Shown here in pieces: positions 24,426 through 32,892 of a DNA stretch of 41,541 nucleotides. Source of the DNA: Deltaproteobacteria bacterium (GTDB taxonomy: Bacteria; Desulfobacterota; Syntrophia; Syntrophales; UBA8958); the NCBI GenBank assembly GCA_029561465.1, contig JAKQIZ010000128.1:1-41541 (forward strand), read 5' to 3'. How positions within the stretch are numbered: position 1 is the first letter of the stretch; each line of letters opens with the position of its first letter. Position numbers and translations under genes: made by a program. The notes beneath the pieces were generated by a model. That model saw only the letters and a list, made by a program, of their open reading frames with translations. It had not been told where the DNA came from and did no database searches.

Positions 24426-24674
24426 TTATGCCAATAATTCGTCTATCGGCAATATTTGATTGCCATGACGGATTGTCATAATAGACTCTTGTTTTTTTTC
24501 GACGCGGTATATTATCCGATAATTGCCATAGATGATTTCTCTAAATTGGTCATTCCCTATTTCAGGCACTATGTCCACATTCATGCTCAGCGAGAGCCCC
24601 TTGGCATCCCGAATCAGATGAGCCAGGCAGGCCTGGGGGAGTCCAATCCATTTGCAGTACACTCGGTAGCAGTC
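24426..24674 (-). pseudogene. Chimeric remnant: IS66-like transposase fragment joined to RelE/ParE toxin end
   Basis: On the minus strand, codons from 24674 to about 24585 read DCYRVYCKWIGLPQACLAHL then IRDAKGLSLS, which resembles the catalytic region of IS66-type transposases (xDGYxxY, then CLAHLIRxARGL). From about 24584 to 24426 the frame reads MNVDIVPEIGNDQFREIIYG followed by NYRIIYRV and a TIRHGNQILP end. That is the C-terminal half of a RelE/ParE mRNA-interferase toxin. The N-terminal half of the toxin, an antitoxin and the rest of the transposase are all missing. The open frame has survived the fusion (78 residues from a GTG at 24662), but a working toxin is not expected. Confidence 0.65.
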
Positions 24675-24716
24675 GCCGGCACTGACGGGCGCCGGCAGTC
24701 AGAACTTGTCATTGGG

Positions 24717-26894
24717 TCATTGAGGAAGCGACAGGAGGTAGAATTTCCCGTTGTCCCAGATGGTCCGGGACGCGGGAAAGGAGCGCTGCAAGGTGGCCAC
24801 ATTGCCCCTGCCCTCCGTAACGGCGAAGGATGCCCCACCCGTCGCGCCCTCCGTAGCGGTTGCTCCCCTGTTGGCCGGCGGGGATGTGTCGTGGGCGTCC
24901 CCCCGGGCCGTTTCCTTCTTTGCGGCCACTTCGGGGGGCGCCGTCACTCCAGAGGCGACCGCCGCTGCAGGCGGGGTGGCCCCGGCGGCGGTCGCCGCCG
25001 CCCCGCCCACCCCGCTCCACCGGGCATTGACATCCCGGATGAACTCCCCGTCGGTGGGGAAGCGGCGCGCCCGCTCCGCCGGCGCGAGCTGCTCCGCCCC
25101 GAATCTCAACTCCCCCAGATCCTCCACAATGGGCGTTTTCCGGCCCGTATAGAAATCGATGCCGTACATGGTCGTGCGGTACTGATACAGAACCGCCGTC
25201 GCCGGGACATGGGCCCGGATTGCCCGCACCACGTCCAGGGCCGACTTCCCCGGAGTAAGATAGTGGGCCAGGGGCATAAGAAGGCTGCCAAGATACAGGG
25301 CAAAGAGGAGATAGATCGAAGCGAACCACCCGGGTTTTGCCCGTCGGCGGAGCATCTCCGGGACGATTGCCAGGGCCGCGGCGAAGAGGACGGGAAGGAA
25401 AAGCCACAACAGGCATCCCCCCGGCGGGCCAAGGCGCCGGTACTCCTCCAGGAACAGAGGAACCACCGTGAGTCCGGCCAGGGCCAGGGCCTGCAAAAGC
25501 GGCGGCAGGAGCGGCCAGACCGGGCCCCCGCCCCCCGCCGTCGTCCCGCCGCATCGGGATGGCGGCAACGCCCCCGAGCCCAGGCAGTCGAATCCTCTCG
25601 TCCTTCGTTCTTCCCGGCGCGACCCTGAGCGCTCTTCGCAAACCCGGAAGAGATGGCCCAAAAGCGCCGCCGGAGGAAGCATCGCCGGGGCGATGTAGGA
25701 GGCCAGTTTGGACGAGGAAAGGGAAAAAAAGAGGAGAATGAAGCCGGACCAAACGGCAGATAGGCGGATCTCCTGCCGGGAAAAGAGGGGCTGGGCGCTG
25801 GCCCTGCCTGCATCTCCTGCACTTCCGGGGCAAGCCGCGTCTTCCATGTCGTCCGCGGCCCCCAAGGCGCTCACAGCGCCCGCTTCCCCCGCAACACCTC
25901 CATGGCCTTGGTTGACTGCATCGCCCGCCTCCCCTGACTCTTCCCGTTTCCCGGACGGTTTTTTCGCCCGGCGCAGGGACGCGGCGGCGGGGGCGAGGAA
26001 GGCCCACCAGGGGGTGGTTCCGAAGAACGCCACGGGAAGATAATACCAAAACGGTTCGACCCGCTCATGGATCTGTGTCGTATAGCGGAGAAAGTGCTCG
26101 TGGATGAAGAAAAACCACAGGAAATCGGGATTGGCCCGCTGGGCCAAAAAGAGCCAGGCCCCAACGGGGAGGGCGAACAGGACGATCCCGCCGGGGGAAA
26201 AGAGACGGAAGATGTCCCACCCCCGCCGCATCCAGAGGAGATAGAGGAGGAGGATCGCCGGGGGGAAGAGCACCCCGATCACCCCCTTGGTCAGGAAGGC
26301 CAGGGCACAGGCGCCGTAAAATCCGTACCGCCACCGGTTCCGCCCCGGGCCGCCGGGGGCATGGAAAAAAAGGAAGCCGCACCAGATGGCCAGGCAGACA
26401 AAGAAGGTCAGGGGCATGTCGAGGATGTTGATCCGGCCCAGGGCAAAGGGCAGGAGGCTCACGGACAGGATGGCGGCGCCGTAAAGGCCCGTTTTCCGAT
26501 CATGGAAGAAGCGTCCCATACCATAGACCAGCAGCAGACACCCCCAGGCGGAGAGCCCCGCGGTCAGCCGGGCGGAAAAGGCGTTTTCCCCAAAGAGCCG
26601 GAAGAACACCGCCGTCGCCCAGTAGGCCAGGGGGGGTTTCTCCAGATAGGCCACCTCCTTGAGATGGGGCGTTACATAATCACCTGTAATATTCATGTAT
26701 TGAGGAATGAGGGCATAGCGCGTCTCATCCGGTTCCATGAGGGGCAGGACGGGAAGGGACAGGACATAGAGAAGCAGGGGCAACAGCATAAGGACGAAAA
26801 AGGGGCACTGGAACACGGCGGGCCATTTTTCGCCGGCAGCGGCGGATGAAACCGGCGGCGGCGGTGGGGATATGGAGGCTGTAATTTTGTCCAT
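24717..26894 (-). CDS. arnT: ArnT-like lipid A glycosyltransferase with three linker insertions
   Basis: The 725-residue membrane protein has the ArnT signature: LPLMEPDETRYALIPQYM (about 50-67) followed by YLEKPPLAYW (83-92), with about twelve membrane helices in the first 540 residues. ArnT transfers Ara4N from undecaprenyl phosphate to lipid A on the periplasmic face. It is about 170 residues longer than typical ArnT because of Ala/Gly/Pro-rich blocks at about residues 311-371, 418-456 and 628-697. It lies 13 kb from the arnB-arnD set. It ends with a soluble C-terminal domain near WDNGKFYLLSLPQ. A related PMT-family function cannot be fully excluded. Confidence 0.85.
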   Translation of the reverse strand: MDKITASISPPPPPVSSAAAGEKWPAVFQCPFFVLMLLPLLLYVLSLPVLPLMEPDETRYALIPQYMNITGDYVTPHLKEVAYLEKPPLAYWATAVFFRLFGENAFSARLTAGLSAWGCLLLVYGMGRFFHDRKTGLYGAAILSVSLLPFALGRINILDMPLTFFVCLAIWCGFLFFHAPGGPGRNRWRYGFYGACALAFLTKGVIGVLFPPAILLLYLLWMRRGWDIFRLFSPGGIVLFALPVGAWLFLAQRANPDFLWFFFIHEHFLRYTTQIHERVEPFWYYLPVAFFGTTPWWAFLAPAAASLRRAKKPSGKREESGEAGDAVNQGHGGVAGEAGAVSALGAADDMEDAACPGSAGDAGRASAQPLFSRQEIRLSAVWSGFILLFFSLSSSKLASYIAPAMLPPAALLGHLFRVCEERSGSRREERRTRGFDCLGSGALPPSRCGGTTAGGGGPVWPLLPPLLQALALAGLTVVPLFLEEYRRLGPPGGCLLWLFLPVLFAAALAIVPEMLRRRAKPGWFASIYLLFALYLGSLLMPLAHYLTPGKSALDVVRAIRAHVPATAVLYQYRTTMYGIDFYTGRKTPIVEDLGELRFGAEQLAPAERARRFPTDGEFIRDVNARWSGVGGAAATAAGATPPAAAVASGVTAPPEVAAKKETARGDAHDTSPPANRGATATEGATGGASFAVTEGRGNVATLQRSFPASRTIWDNGKFYLLSLPQ

Positions 26895-26937
26895 CGTTTC
26901 CGCCCGGACTTAATATATCGGGGGCCGGCATATACCA

Positions 26938-27045
26938 CCCTCCCCTTCAAGGGGAGGGCCGGGGTGGGGATGGGTCTAATCCCCCCCCCGCCAGCACCGG
27001 TAATTACCCCCTCCCCCTCCTGATACTCCCCCTTGAGGGGGAGGA
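26938..27045 (+). repeat. GC-rich palindromic repeat pair in the arnT/GT9 gap
   Basis: Two palindromes lie in the 246-base gap 26895-27140: CCCTCCCC and GGGGAGGG around TTCAA (26938-26958), and CTCCCCC and GGGGGAG around TTGA (27026-27043). The second is preceded by CCCCCTCCTGA and is a copy of the element at 32893-32928. Between them is a C9 run. This type of intergenic element is common in GC-rich proteobacteria. No gene was seen in the gap. Confidence 0.65.
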
Positions 27046-27140
27046 ATAAAATGACTTACGATGAAACTGCCATTTCCATGCTTTGTGGCGCTCCACGGGG
27101 CATGAGGGTTTTTCGCGTGGGCGTCGGCATTGAATGCCCT

Positions 27141-28376
27141 TCATGCCCCGGCGTCAGGACCTTCCCGTCCCGCCCGTTTTGCCAGCGCCGCCGCGACCCG
27201 AACGTAAACCTCCCCCACGGAGATGGACTGCATGCAGAGGTTGTTCCGGCAGGGGGAAAAACGGTGGTTGAAGACGTTGACGCAGGGGCTGCACGCCAGG
27301 GGGGAATGAATCACCTCGCCGTTCCCGCCGATGGCGCCGAACAGGGCCGGGGTCTCCGGGCCGTACATCACGATGCCGTGGATCGGCGTCAGGGAGGCAA
27401 AATGACCCGGCCCGCTGTCGTTGGTCACCAGGATATCGGCCAGAACATACAGGGCGAGGAGTTCCCGGAGCGTCGTTTTCCCCGCCAGGGACGCCACCCG
27501 GTCCCCCCCGATCCGGGCGGCTACCTCCTCGGCGGCCTGCCGTTCCGACGGGGCGCCGGTAATCGCCATGCGGGCCTCGGGGTGCCGGGCCAGGATCATC
27601 CGTCCCAGTTCCACAAACCGTTCCGCCGGCCACTTGCGCAAGGGCAGCATATCGCTGGCGTTGGGATTGAGGAGGACCAGCGGCCCCGCCTCCCGGCCGT
27701 GCAATTCGTCCTTCAGCAGCACCCGGACCCGCTGTTGCTCCCACTCCGTCGGGTCAAAGACCGGCAGGAACTCCCGGAAGGTCCCGACGTCCAGCTTCAC
27801 CAGCGGCACATCGCCGGGGTCGGACTCCAGGGCCGCCACGAGGAGATGATAGAATTTGGCCGTGTGCAGGTAGGGATTGTACTGGACCCGGTGGGTCAGC
27901 AAATCGCCCCTGTAGGGGGCCTCGCTGGTGAAGCGGTGGAGGCCCACCCGGCGCCGCGCCCCGGTGAGAAAGGACAGGATCGCCGACGCTCGGGCGAAGA
28001 ACTCCATGTCCACGGTGGCGTCGATCCGCAGGCGCCGCACCTCCGCCAGCATGTGCCAGACGTCCCAGAGAAAGACCCCGAAGGTCTGGTGACGGATGGG
28101 AAAGATGTTCTCCGGCGGGACCATATCCAGGATGTCGAGGATCGGCCGGTTCTCCTCGAAGACGCAAAAATAGACGTTTTCCCGTCCCACCATCGCCACG
28201 GCCCGCTCCAGGGCGCTGTAGGCCAGGACCGTGGCCCCCTGCTCGATGAGCTTGAGAAACAGGATCTTCCGGACGGGTGGCGCTGTGGCGCCATCTCCCT
28301 TCCCCAGCGCATCCCCAACACGCCTCACCCCGGTAAGGAAGAAGCAGGCCAGGCGTCCCATCCAGATGTCGATCAT
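27141..28376 (-). CDS. Glycosyltransferase family 9 (heptosyltransferase type)
   Basis: Read from the ATG at 28376 (MIDIWMGRLACFFLTGVRR), the protein has about 411 residues. It shows two Rossmann halves: an N-terminal RKILFLKLIEQGATVLAYSA and a C-terminal UDP/ADP-sugar site LVLLNPNASDMLPLRKWP, then VTNDSGPGHFASL. The last is the diagnostic GT9 motif. It probably adds a sugar to the LPS core, using a nucleotide-heptose or similar donor. The Cys-rich tail (CSPCVNVFNHRFSPCRNNLC) is a further conserved trait of some GT9 enzymes. A TTG at 28439 gives a longer frame without clear support, so the start is uncertain. A TTGACA hexamer on the minus strand (28453-28458) may belong to its promoter. Confidence 0.8.
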   Translation of the reverse strand: MIDIWMGRLACFFLTGVRRVGDALGKGDGATAPPVRKILFLKLIEQGATVLAYSALERAVAMVGRENVYFCVFEENRPILDILDMVPPENIFPIRHQTFGVFLWDVWHMLAEVRRLRIDATVDMEFFARASAILSFLTGARRRVGLHRFTSEAPYRGDLLTHRVQYNPYLHTAKFYHLLVAALESDPGDVPLVKLDVGTFREFLPVFDPTEWEQQRVRVLLKDELHGREAGPLVLLNPNASDMLPLRKWPAERFVELGRMILARHPEARMAITGAPSERQAAEEVAARIGGDRVASLAGKTTLRELLALYVLADILVTNDSGPGHFASLTPIHGIVMYGPETPALFGAIGGNGEVIHSPLACSPCVNVFNHRFSPCRNNLCMQSISVGEVYVRVAAALAKRAGREGPDAGA

Positions 28377-28439
28377 TCTAATCGTTTCCGGATTCAATAA
28401 CCGTGATCCCCCGCGAAAAAGTTTTCCTGGCTTAATCAA

Positions 28440-28775
28440 AAATCAACGTTACTGTCAAACAATGATTGTCGATCATTTCCCTTCGCAGGCTTGCATATTT
28501 TTCCCGACATATCAAGGAAACAACAAATGATGACGGCATCGCAAAAAGGCGTCATGAACTTTTCCTCACTGATGTTCCTGATCTTCGGCGCCGATATTCG
28601 GCGGCCTCATCGGAGGAGGTAATCCGCGTCCGGACCGGTGAACGCGGGCAGGGGCCATGATGTATCCGGGAGATATTGAGGTCAAGAACGGAGCGGGAGG
28701 GTCTTCTTGACGGCGCCGCTTGCGTTCGCCGGTTTTTTATGCCATGGAATACGAAACAACAGGGAGGAGATCACC
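28440..28775 (+). other. Gap with a solo half of the MITE-like repeat
   Basis: This 336-base gap separates divergent GT9 and cupin genes. It holds GACGGCATCGCAAAAAG (28532-28548), which matches the left end of the 10521-10694 element with one change. No matching right end was found nearby, so it is a remnant. No conserved frame was seen. Confidence 0.45.
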
Positions 28776-29126
28776 ATGAAGCTCATTCATTACGAGGAGA
28801 TCGAGGCGACACATTTCGACAGTGAGGCGGCGAAGGCCCTGTCGGGCCGGGTCCTCATCGGCAAGGCCGACGGCGCCGATCACTTCTGCATGCGCCTGTT
28901 CGAATTTCAGCCTGGAGGCCACTCCCCGCGTCACACCCATCCCTGGGAGCATGAGATTTTTTTCCATGCCGGCCGGGGGGAAGTGTTTTCCGACGGCGTA
29001 TGGAAGCCCGTCCGGGCCGGCTGCGCCGTCTTCGTCCCGCCGGGGGTGGAGCACCAGGTAAGAAACGCGGGGCCGGACAAGCTCGTGATGCTCTGTCTGG
29101 TGCCGCCGGCGGCGCCGGAGTTGTAG
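28776..29126 (+). CDS. Small cupin-domain protein
   Basis: The 116-residue protein (ATG at 28776 after GGGAGGAG) is a single-domain cupin. Motif 1 is HSPRHTHPWEHEIFFHAGRG, and motif 2 is PPGVEHQVRN. Two His, one Glu and a later His are placed to bind one metal ion. Proteins of this size act as small-molecule binding or isomerase enzymes; no substrate can be given. A GC-rich stem-loop follows its stop and the cyclophilin gene starts 71 bases further. The longer frame from 28707 is not favoured. Confidence 0.85.
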   Translation: MKLIHYEEIEATHFDSEAAKALSGRVLIGKADGADHFCMRLFEFQPGGHSPRHTHPWEHEIFFHAGRGEVFSDGVWKPVRAGCAVFVPPGVEHQVRNAGPDKLVMLCLVPPAAPEL

Positions 29127-29130
29127 GCCG

Positions 29131-29147
29131 CCGGCCAAAGCGGCCGG
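29131..29147 (+). terminator. Stem-loop after the cupin gene
   Basis: CCGGCC (29131-29136) and GGCCGG (29142-29147) form a 6-bp GC stem with an AAAGC loop five bases after the stop. No T run follows, so termination would be weak. Confidence 0.35.
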
Positions 29148-29196
29148 TAAGGGTGAACGCGCAAACACATAAACAAACAACGGAAAGGAATCCCCA

Positions 29197-29682
29197 ATGG
29201 AGACAAAACAGTGGCGGCGGGTGCCGGAGATGCAGATCGATCCGGGTAAAGCATATTTCGTAACCATGGCGACCGGCCGGGGGGAGATCGAACTCGAACT
29301 GTACCCCCAACACGCGCCCCAAACCGTCAACAACTTTGTTTTTCTCACCCGCGCCGGCTACTATGACGGGGTGACGTTTCACCGGGTGATCAAGAATTTC
29401 GTCATTCAGGGCGGCGATCCCACGGGCACCGGCCGGGGCGGTCCCGGGTATCAATTCGCGGATGAGTGCCGGGGCAATCCCCTGAAGCATGAAACGGGGG
29501 TCATTTCCATGGCCAACGCCGGCCCGGGAACCAACGGCAGCCAGTTTTTCATCACCCACTCGCCCCAGCCCCATCTGGACGGACATCACACCGTCTTCGG
29601 CCGGGTGGTGAAGGGACAGGACGTGGTCAACGCCATCGAGCAGGGGGACCGGATGGTGAAGGTGACGGTGCGGGAGGCTTGA
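29197..29682 (+). CDS. Cyclophilin-type peptidyl-prolyl cis-trans isomerase
   Basis: The 161-residue protein is a full small cyclophilin: [39 protein letters not shown] and [12 protein letters not shown] are all intact. Arg, Phe and Gln of the active-site region (FHRV, IQGGD, SQFFI) are present. There is no signal peptide, so it acts in the cytoplasm as a proline isomerase and folding helper. The ATG at 29197 has GGAAAGGA upstream. It may share a transcript with the cupin gene, 70 bases upstream. Confidence 0.92.
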   Translation: METKQWRRVPEMQIDPGKAYFVTMATGRGEIELELYPQHAPQTVNNFVFLTRAGYYDGVTFHRVIKNFVIQGGDPTGTGRGGPGYQFADECRGNPLKHETGVISMANAGPGTNGSQFFITHSPQPHLDGHHTVFGRVVKGQDVVNAIEQGDRMVKVTVREA

Positions 29683-29812
29683 TCCCGGCGATAACGGCAA
29701 GATAGCCATCCCGTTTCCATTTGTCGCCAACGTCCGAAGACAAGGAAAATTTGGTTCGAAAACCGTTTTATCCGTACCCCGGCATGGGGAAAATATAAGG
29801 GAAGAGGATGAG

Positions 29813-30946
29813 ATGAAGGAAGTATTCTCCGTGAGCGCCATCGGCAGTCTGGAATTGAAAAACCGTTTCGTCCGCTCGGCCACCTGGGAGGGCATGGCGG
29901 ATGAAGCAGGTCGACCCCGGCCGCAATATCTGGAGACCATGATCGCCCTGGCCCGGGGGGGCGTGGGACTGATCATTACGGGCCATGCCTTCGTCAGTCC
30001 CGAAGGGCAAGCCACGCCGTGGCAGTTGGCCATCGATCGCGACGATTGCCGGGAAGGGCTGCAGGAGATAACCGCCGCGGTCCACGCCGCGGGCGGAAAG
30101 ATCGTCGTCCAGCTTGCCCATGCGGGATTCTTTGCCGCCGCCGGCATTACCGGCCGCGACCGGCTGGTCGTTTCCCCACAAGAGAGCCAGGATCCATCCC
30201 CCCAGAAGGAAATAGATAAACAGGGTTTGCAGGAACTCCTTGGCGCTTATGCCGCGGCGGCGGGGCGGGCCCGGAAAGCGGGCTTCGACGGTGTCCAGGT
30301 CCATATGGCCCACGGCTATCTTTTAAGTCAGTTCCTATCGCCGGCCTTCAACCGGCGGCGGGACGGCTATGGAGGGGATATTCATAACCGCAGCCGGATT
30401 CACCGGGAGATCTGCGGGGCCATCCGGGATACCGTGGGGAAGGATTATCCCCTGCTGATCAAGCTCAACGCCCAGGATTTTATCGAAAACGGTCTCACCG
30501 TCCCGGAGGCGGCCGCCGCGGCACGGCTCATGGTGGATGCGGGCGTGGACGCCGTGGAGTTGAGCGGCGGGACGATCATCAGCGGCCGTCTTTCGCCCAG
30601 CAGGACAAAAATCAATGCCCCGGAAAAAGAGGCCTATTTCCGGGAGGAGGCCCGGTGGCTGCGGGAAAACGTCCAGGTACCGCTGCTCCTTGTGGGGGGC
30701 AACCGGTCTTATGAAGTCGCCGCCGGCCTCCTGGCCGAAGGAGCCGCCGACTATATCTCCCTGAGCCGTCCCCTCATCCGGGAGGCGGACCTGATCCGGC
30801 GCTGGGAGGAAGGGGACCGCCGTCCCGCCGCCTGCGTCTCCGACAACCTCTGCTTTGCCCCCGCCTTCGAGGGCCGGGGGATCTACTGCGTCACCGCGGA
30901 GCGGAAAGCGGCTCGCAGCGGAAAGATCGTGAGAGAAGAACCGTAG
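29813..30946 (+). CDS. NADH:flavin oxidoreductase, Old Yellow Enzyme family
   Basis: The 377-residue TIM-barrel flavoenzyme starts with KNRFVRSATWEGMADEAGRP and has VQLAHAGFFAAAGI. The family signature VHMAHGYLLSQFLSP is followed by NRRRDGYGGDIHNRSRI. The C-terminal phosphate-binding region LLLVGGNRS and CVSDNLCFAP are also present. It should bind FMN and reduce activated double bonds, with NAD(P)H as donor. It lacks the long second flavin domain of 2,4-dienoyl-CoA reductases. ATG at 29813 follows GGAAGAGG closely. It is the last intact plus-strand gene before a decayed region. Confidence 0.9.
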   Translation: MKEVFSVSAIGSLELKNRFVRSATWEGMADEAGRPRPQYLETMIALARGGVGLIITGHAFVSPEGQATPWQLAIDRDDCREGLQEITAAVHAAGGKIVVQLAHAGFFAAAGITGRDRLVVSPQESQDPSPQKEIDKQGLQELLGAYAAAAGRARKAGFDGVQVHMAHGYLLSQFLSPAFNRRRDGYGGDIHNRSRIHREICGAIRDTVGKDYPLLIKLNAQDFIENGLTVPEAAAAARLMVDAGVDAVELSGGTIISGRLSPSRTKINAPEKEAYFREEARWLRENVQVPLLLVGGNRSYEVAAGLLAEGAADYISLSRPLIREADLIRRWEEGDRRPAACVSDNLCFAPAFEGRGIYCVTAERKAARSGKIVREEP

Positions 30947-30980
30947 CGAAGCGGCCCTCCGCCGGGCCCGCGATCCGCTG

Positions 30981-31371
30981 GTAAACCCGACCCTGCTACA
31001 AAACAGCGGCTTCGTCTTCGGGATCATGGCCATTGGCATCGTCTTTTTTTTTCATCGGCGGCAATCTGTTTTTAATGCCCTTTTATCTCAAATATTCCCT
31101 GGAGCTTAGGGTCGATAGCGCCGGTTTGCTTTTCTCTCTCTATCCCGCCGCGGGATTCATCGTCAAGGGCGCCATTACCTCCCTGGATGCGGCAAAAAAG
31201 CTGATCGACATCGGCGGCATTGTTGTCAGAGTCGTGGACCGGGCCTGGCTGGAAGGGCCAAACCATGTGAAAATTCCCCTGACATTGTTTGCCCCTGGTT
31301 AGAAGGTGCAATGCAAGGGTGACTGGACCGGAAAAGGGGAGCTCACGGCCTTCAAGGTGGTTGTCGAGTAG
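30981..31371 (+). pseudogene. Decayed MFS transporter fragment plus unknown C-terminal piece
   Basis: Codons from 30981 read VNPTLLQNSGFVFGIMAIGI, as in EmrB/QacA-type MFS exporters. At a T9 run (31044-31052) the frame shifts and continues GGNLFLMPFYLKYSLELRVD then SAGLLFSLYPAAGF. From about 31160 the same frame runs into an unrelated piece (ITSLDAAKKLIDIGGIVV, AWLEGPNHVKIPLTLFAPG). A TAG at 31300-31302 interrupts it, and reading on gives KVQCKGDWTGKGELTAFKVV up to a TAG at 31369-31371. So two unrelated gene pieces are fused, one frameshifted and one with a nonsense codon. No function is expected. Confidence 0.6.
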
Positions 31372-31468
31372 GACCGCCCCCGGCGCCCTGCCTTTTGGCC
31401 GGACCGTACGAAGAAGCTGCAAGGCGCCTTGTGTTTCCCTTCCGACCGACGCCTGGCGCCGGAGAAAG

Positions 31469-31482
31469 GCGCCGAACGGCGC
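31469..31482 (-). terminator. Short hairpin directly after the biotin carboxylase stop
   Basis: On the minus strand GCGCC and GGCGC enclose GTTC immediately after the TGA at 31483-31485, followed by CTTTCTCC. It is a small possible intrinsic terminator. The rest of 31372-31482 shows nothing else. Confidence 0.3.
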
Positions 31483-32886
31483 TCAGGGGTGGAAATTCGC
31501 GGCGATATGCCGGGCAGGGTCGAACAGATCGCCGTGAAGGTCCAGGTAGGAGGTGTCGAAGCGGCCGGCCCGGAAATCGGGTTCATTGCAGATCGCCACA
31601 TAAAACGGAATCGTCGTCTTGAGGCCGACGATGACGAACTTCTCCAAGGCCTCCTTAAGCCGGTCCACGGCTTCCGTCCAAGAGGAACCCCAAACCGTCA
31701 GCTTGACCAGGAGCGAATCATAGACCGTGGGGACGGTGTAGCCTTCCCTGATGACGCCGTCCAGGCGGATGCCGGGACCGGCGGGCGGCCGGAAACCGAC
31801 CACCGTCTTGCCCCCTTCGGGCCAGAAATGATTCCCCGGATCCTCCGCGTTGACCCGCACATGGATCGCGCAGCCCTCGGCGGCCACGTCCTCCTGCTCC
31901 AGGGCGAGGGGTCGGCCCTCGGCGATCTCGATCTGCTTGGCGATGATGTCGATTCCCGTCACCATCTCCGTAACCGAGTGCTCGACCTGGAGCCGGGGGT
32001 TGACCTCCATGAACCAGAACTCCCCCTGCTGCTCGTCGTAGAGGAACTCGACGGTGCCGGCGTTGACGTAGCCGGCATGGCGCGCCACCCGGACGGCCGT
32101 CCGGCACATGGCATCCATTATGTCGCCGGGAACGGCGGCAGCCGGGGCCGTCTCGAGGAGCTTTTGATGGCGCCGCTGGATGGAGCAGTCCCGGGAGCCC
32201 AGATGGATCACCTTGCCGTAGGCGTCGGCCAGGATCTGGATTTCGACGTGGCGCGGCGCCACGATGCCCTTCTCCGCATAGACCGCGTCGTCGTTGAAGG
32301 CCAGCAGCGCTTCGCGCCGGGCGTGATGAAGCTGCTGTTCCAGGTGCGCGGCGTCCTTGACCTCCCGGATGCCCCGGCCGCCCCCGCCTTCGACGGCCTT
32401 CAGCAGGATGGGATAGCCCACGGCCTCGGCAAAGGCCAGGGCCTCCGCCACGCCCGCCGGTCCAGACGCCAGCACCTCCGTGCCCGGGATCGTGACGATC
32501 CGCTCCTGCCTCATCATCTCCTTGGCCATCACCTTGTCCCCCAGACGCCGCATCACCTCCGGAGGGGGACCGATGAAGACCAGGCCGTTGTCCCGGCAGG
32601 CGGCGGCGAATTCGGCGGATTCGGAGAGGAATCCGTAGCCGGGATGAATGGCGTCGGCACCCGCTTCTTTCGCGGCCCGGATGATCTTCTCGCTGTTCAG
32701 GTAGTCCGTGAGCGGGCCCGCTCCGATGGGTATCGCCGCATCGGCGCGGCGGATGAACAGCGTTTCGCTGTCGGGTAGCTCGTAAACGGCGATTGCCTCC
32801 CGTCCCATTTCATGCAGGGATTTGGTGATCGACTGGACCACCTCGCCGCGATTGGCGATCAAGATTCGCTGCAGCCTTCGTATCAT
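31483..32886 (-). CDS. Biotin carboxylase (ATP-grasp), stand-alone subunit
   Basis: From the ATG at 32886 the protein has 467 residues. It has the N-terminal RILIANRGE and the ATP-grasp core: LLKAVEGGGGRGIREV, YGKVIHLGSRDCSIQRRHQK and FMEVNPRLQVEHSVTEMVTG. The C-terminal cap includes KLTVWGSSWTEAVDRLKEAL. It should carboxylate biotin on a separate carrier protein. After the start, VVQSITKSLHEMG replaces the more usual IAxRIIRxCRELG, so it is a divergent member. No carrier or carboxyltransferase gene is in the window. The frame extends to 33000, but the repeat at 32893-32928 supplies an AGGAGGGGG ribosome site just before the ATG. Confidence 0.87.
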   Translation of the reverse strand: MIRRLQRILIANRGEVVQSITKSLHEMGREAIAVYELPDSETLFIRRADAAIPIGAGPLTDYLNSEKIIRAAKEAGADAIHPGYGFLSESAEFAAACRDNGLVFIGPPPEVMRRLGDKVMAKEMMRQERIVTIPGTEVLASGPAGVAEALAFAEAVGYPILLKAVEGGGGRGIREVKDAAHLEQQLHHARREALLAFNDDAVYAEKGIVAPRHVEIQILADAYGKVIHLGSRDCSIQRRHQKLLETAPAAAVPGDIMDAMCRTAVRVARHAGYVNAGTVEFLYDEQQGEFWFMEVNPRLQVEHSVTEMVTGIDIIAKQIEIAEGRPLALEQEDVAAEGCAIHVRVNAEDPGNHFWPEGGKTVVGFRPPAGPGIRLDGVIREGYTVPTVYDSLLVKLTVWGSSWTEAVDRLKEALEKFVIVGLKTTIPFYVAICNEPDFRAGRFDTSYLDLHGDLFDPARHIAANFHP

Positions 32887-32892
32887 TGGCCC

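Noticed and set aside
24426-24674. Working RelE/ParE toxin-antitoxin pair
   Set aside because: The toxin N-terminal half is replaced by transposase sequence and no antitoxin gene is next to it.
26999-27060. CRISPR-like short repeats in the GC-rich gap
   Set aside because: Only two palindromes with unequal spacing are present, and the copy at 32893 is 6 kb away; no spacers or cas genes.
31300-31302. TAG as pyrrolysine codon
   Set aside because: The gene is already frameshifted and chimeric, so plain decay is simpler. No pyl genes are in the window.
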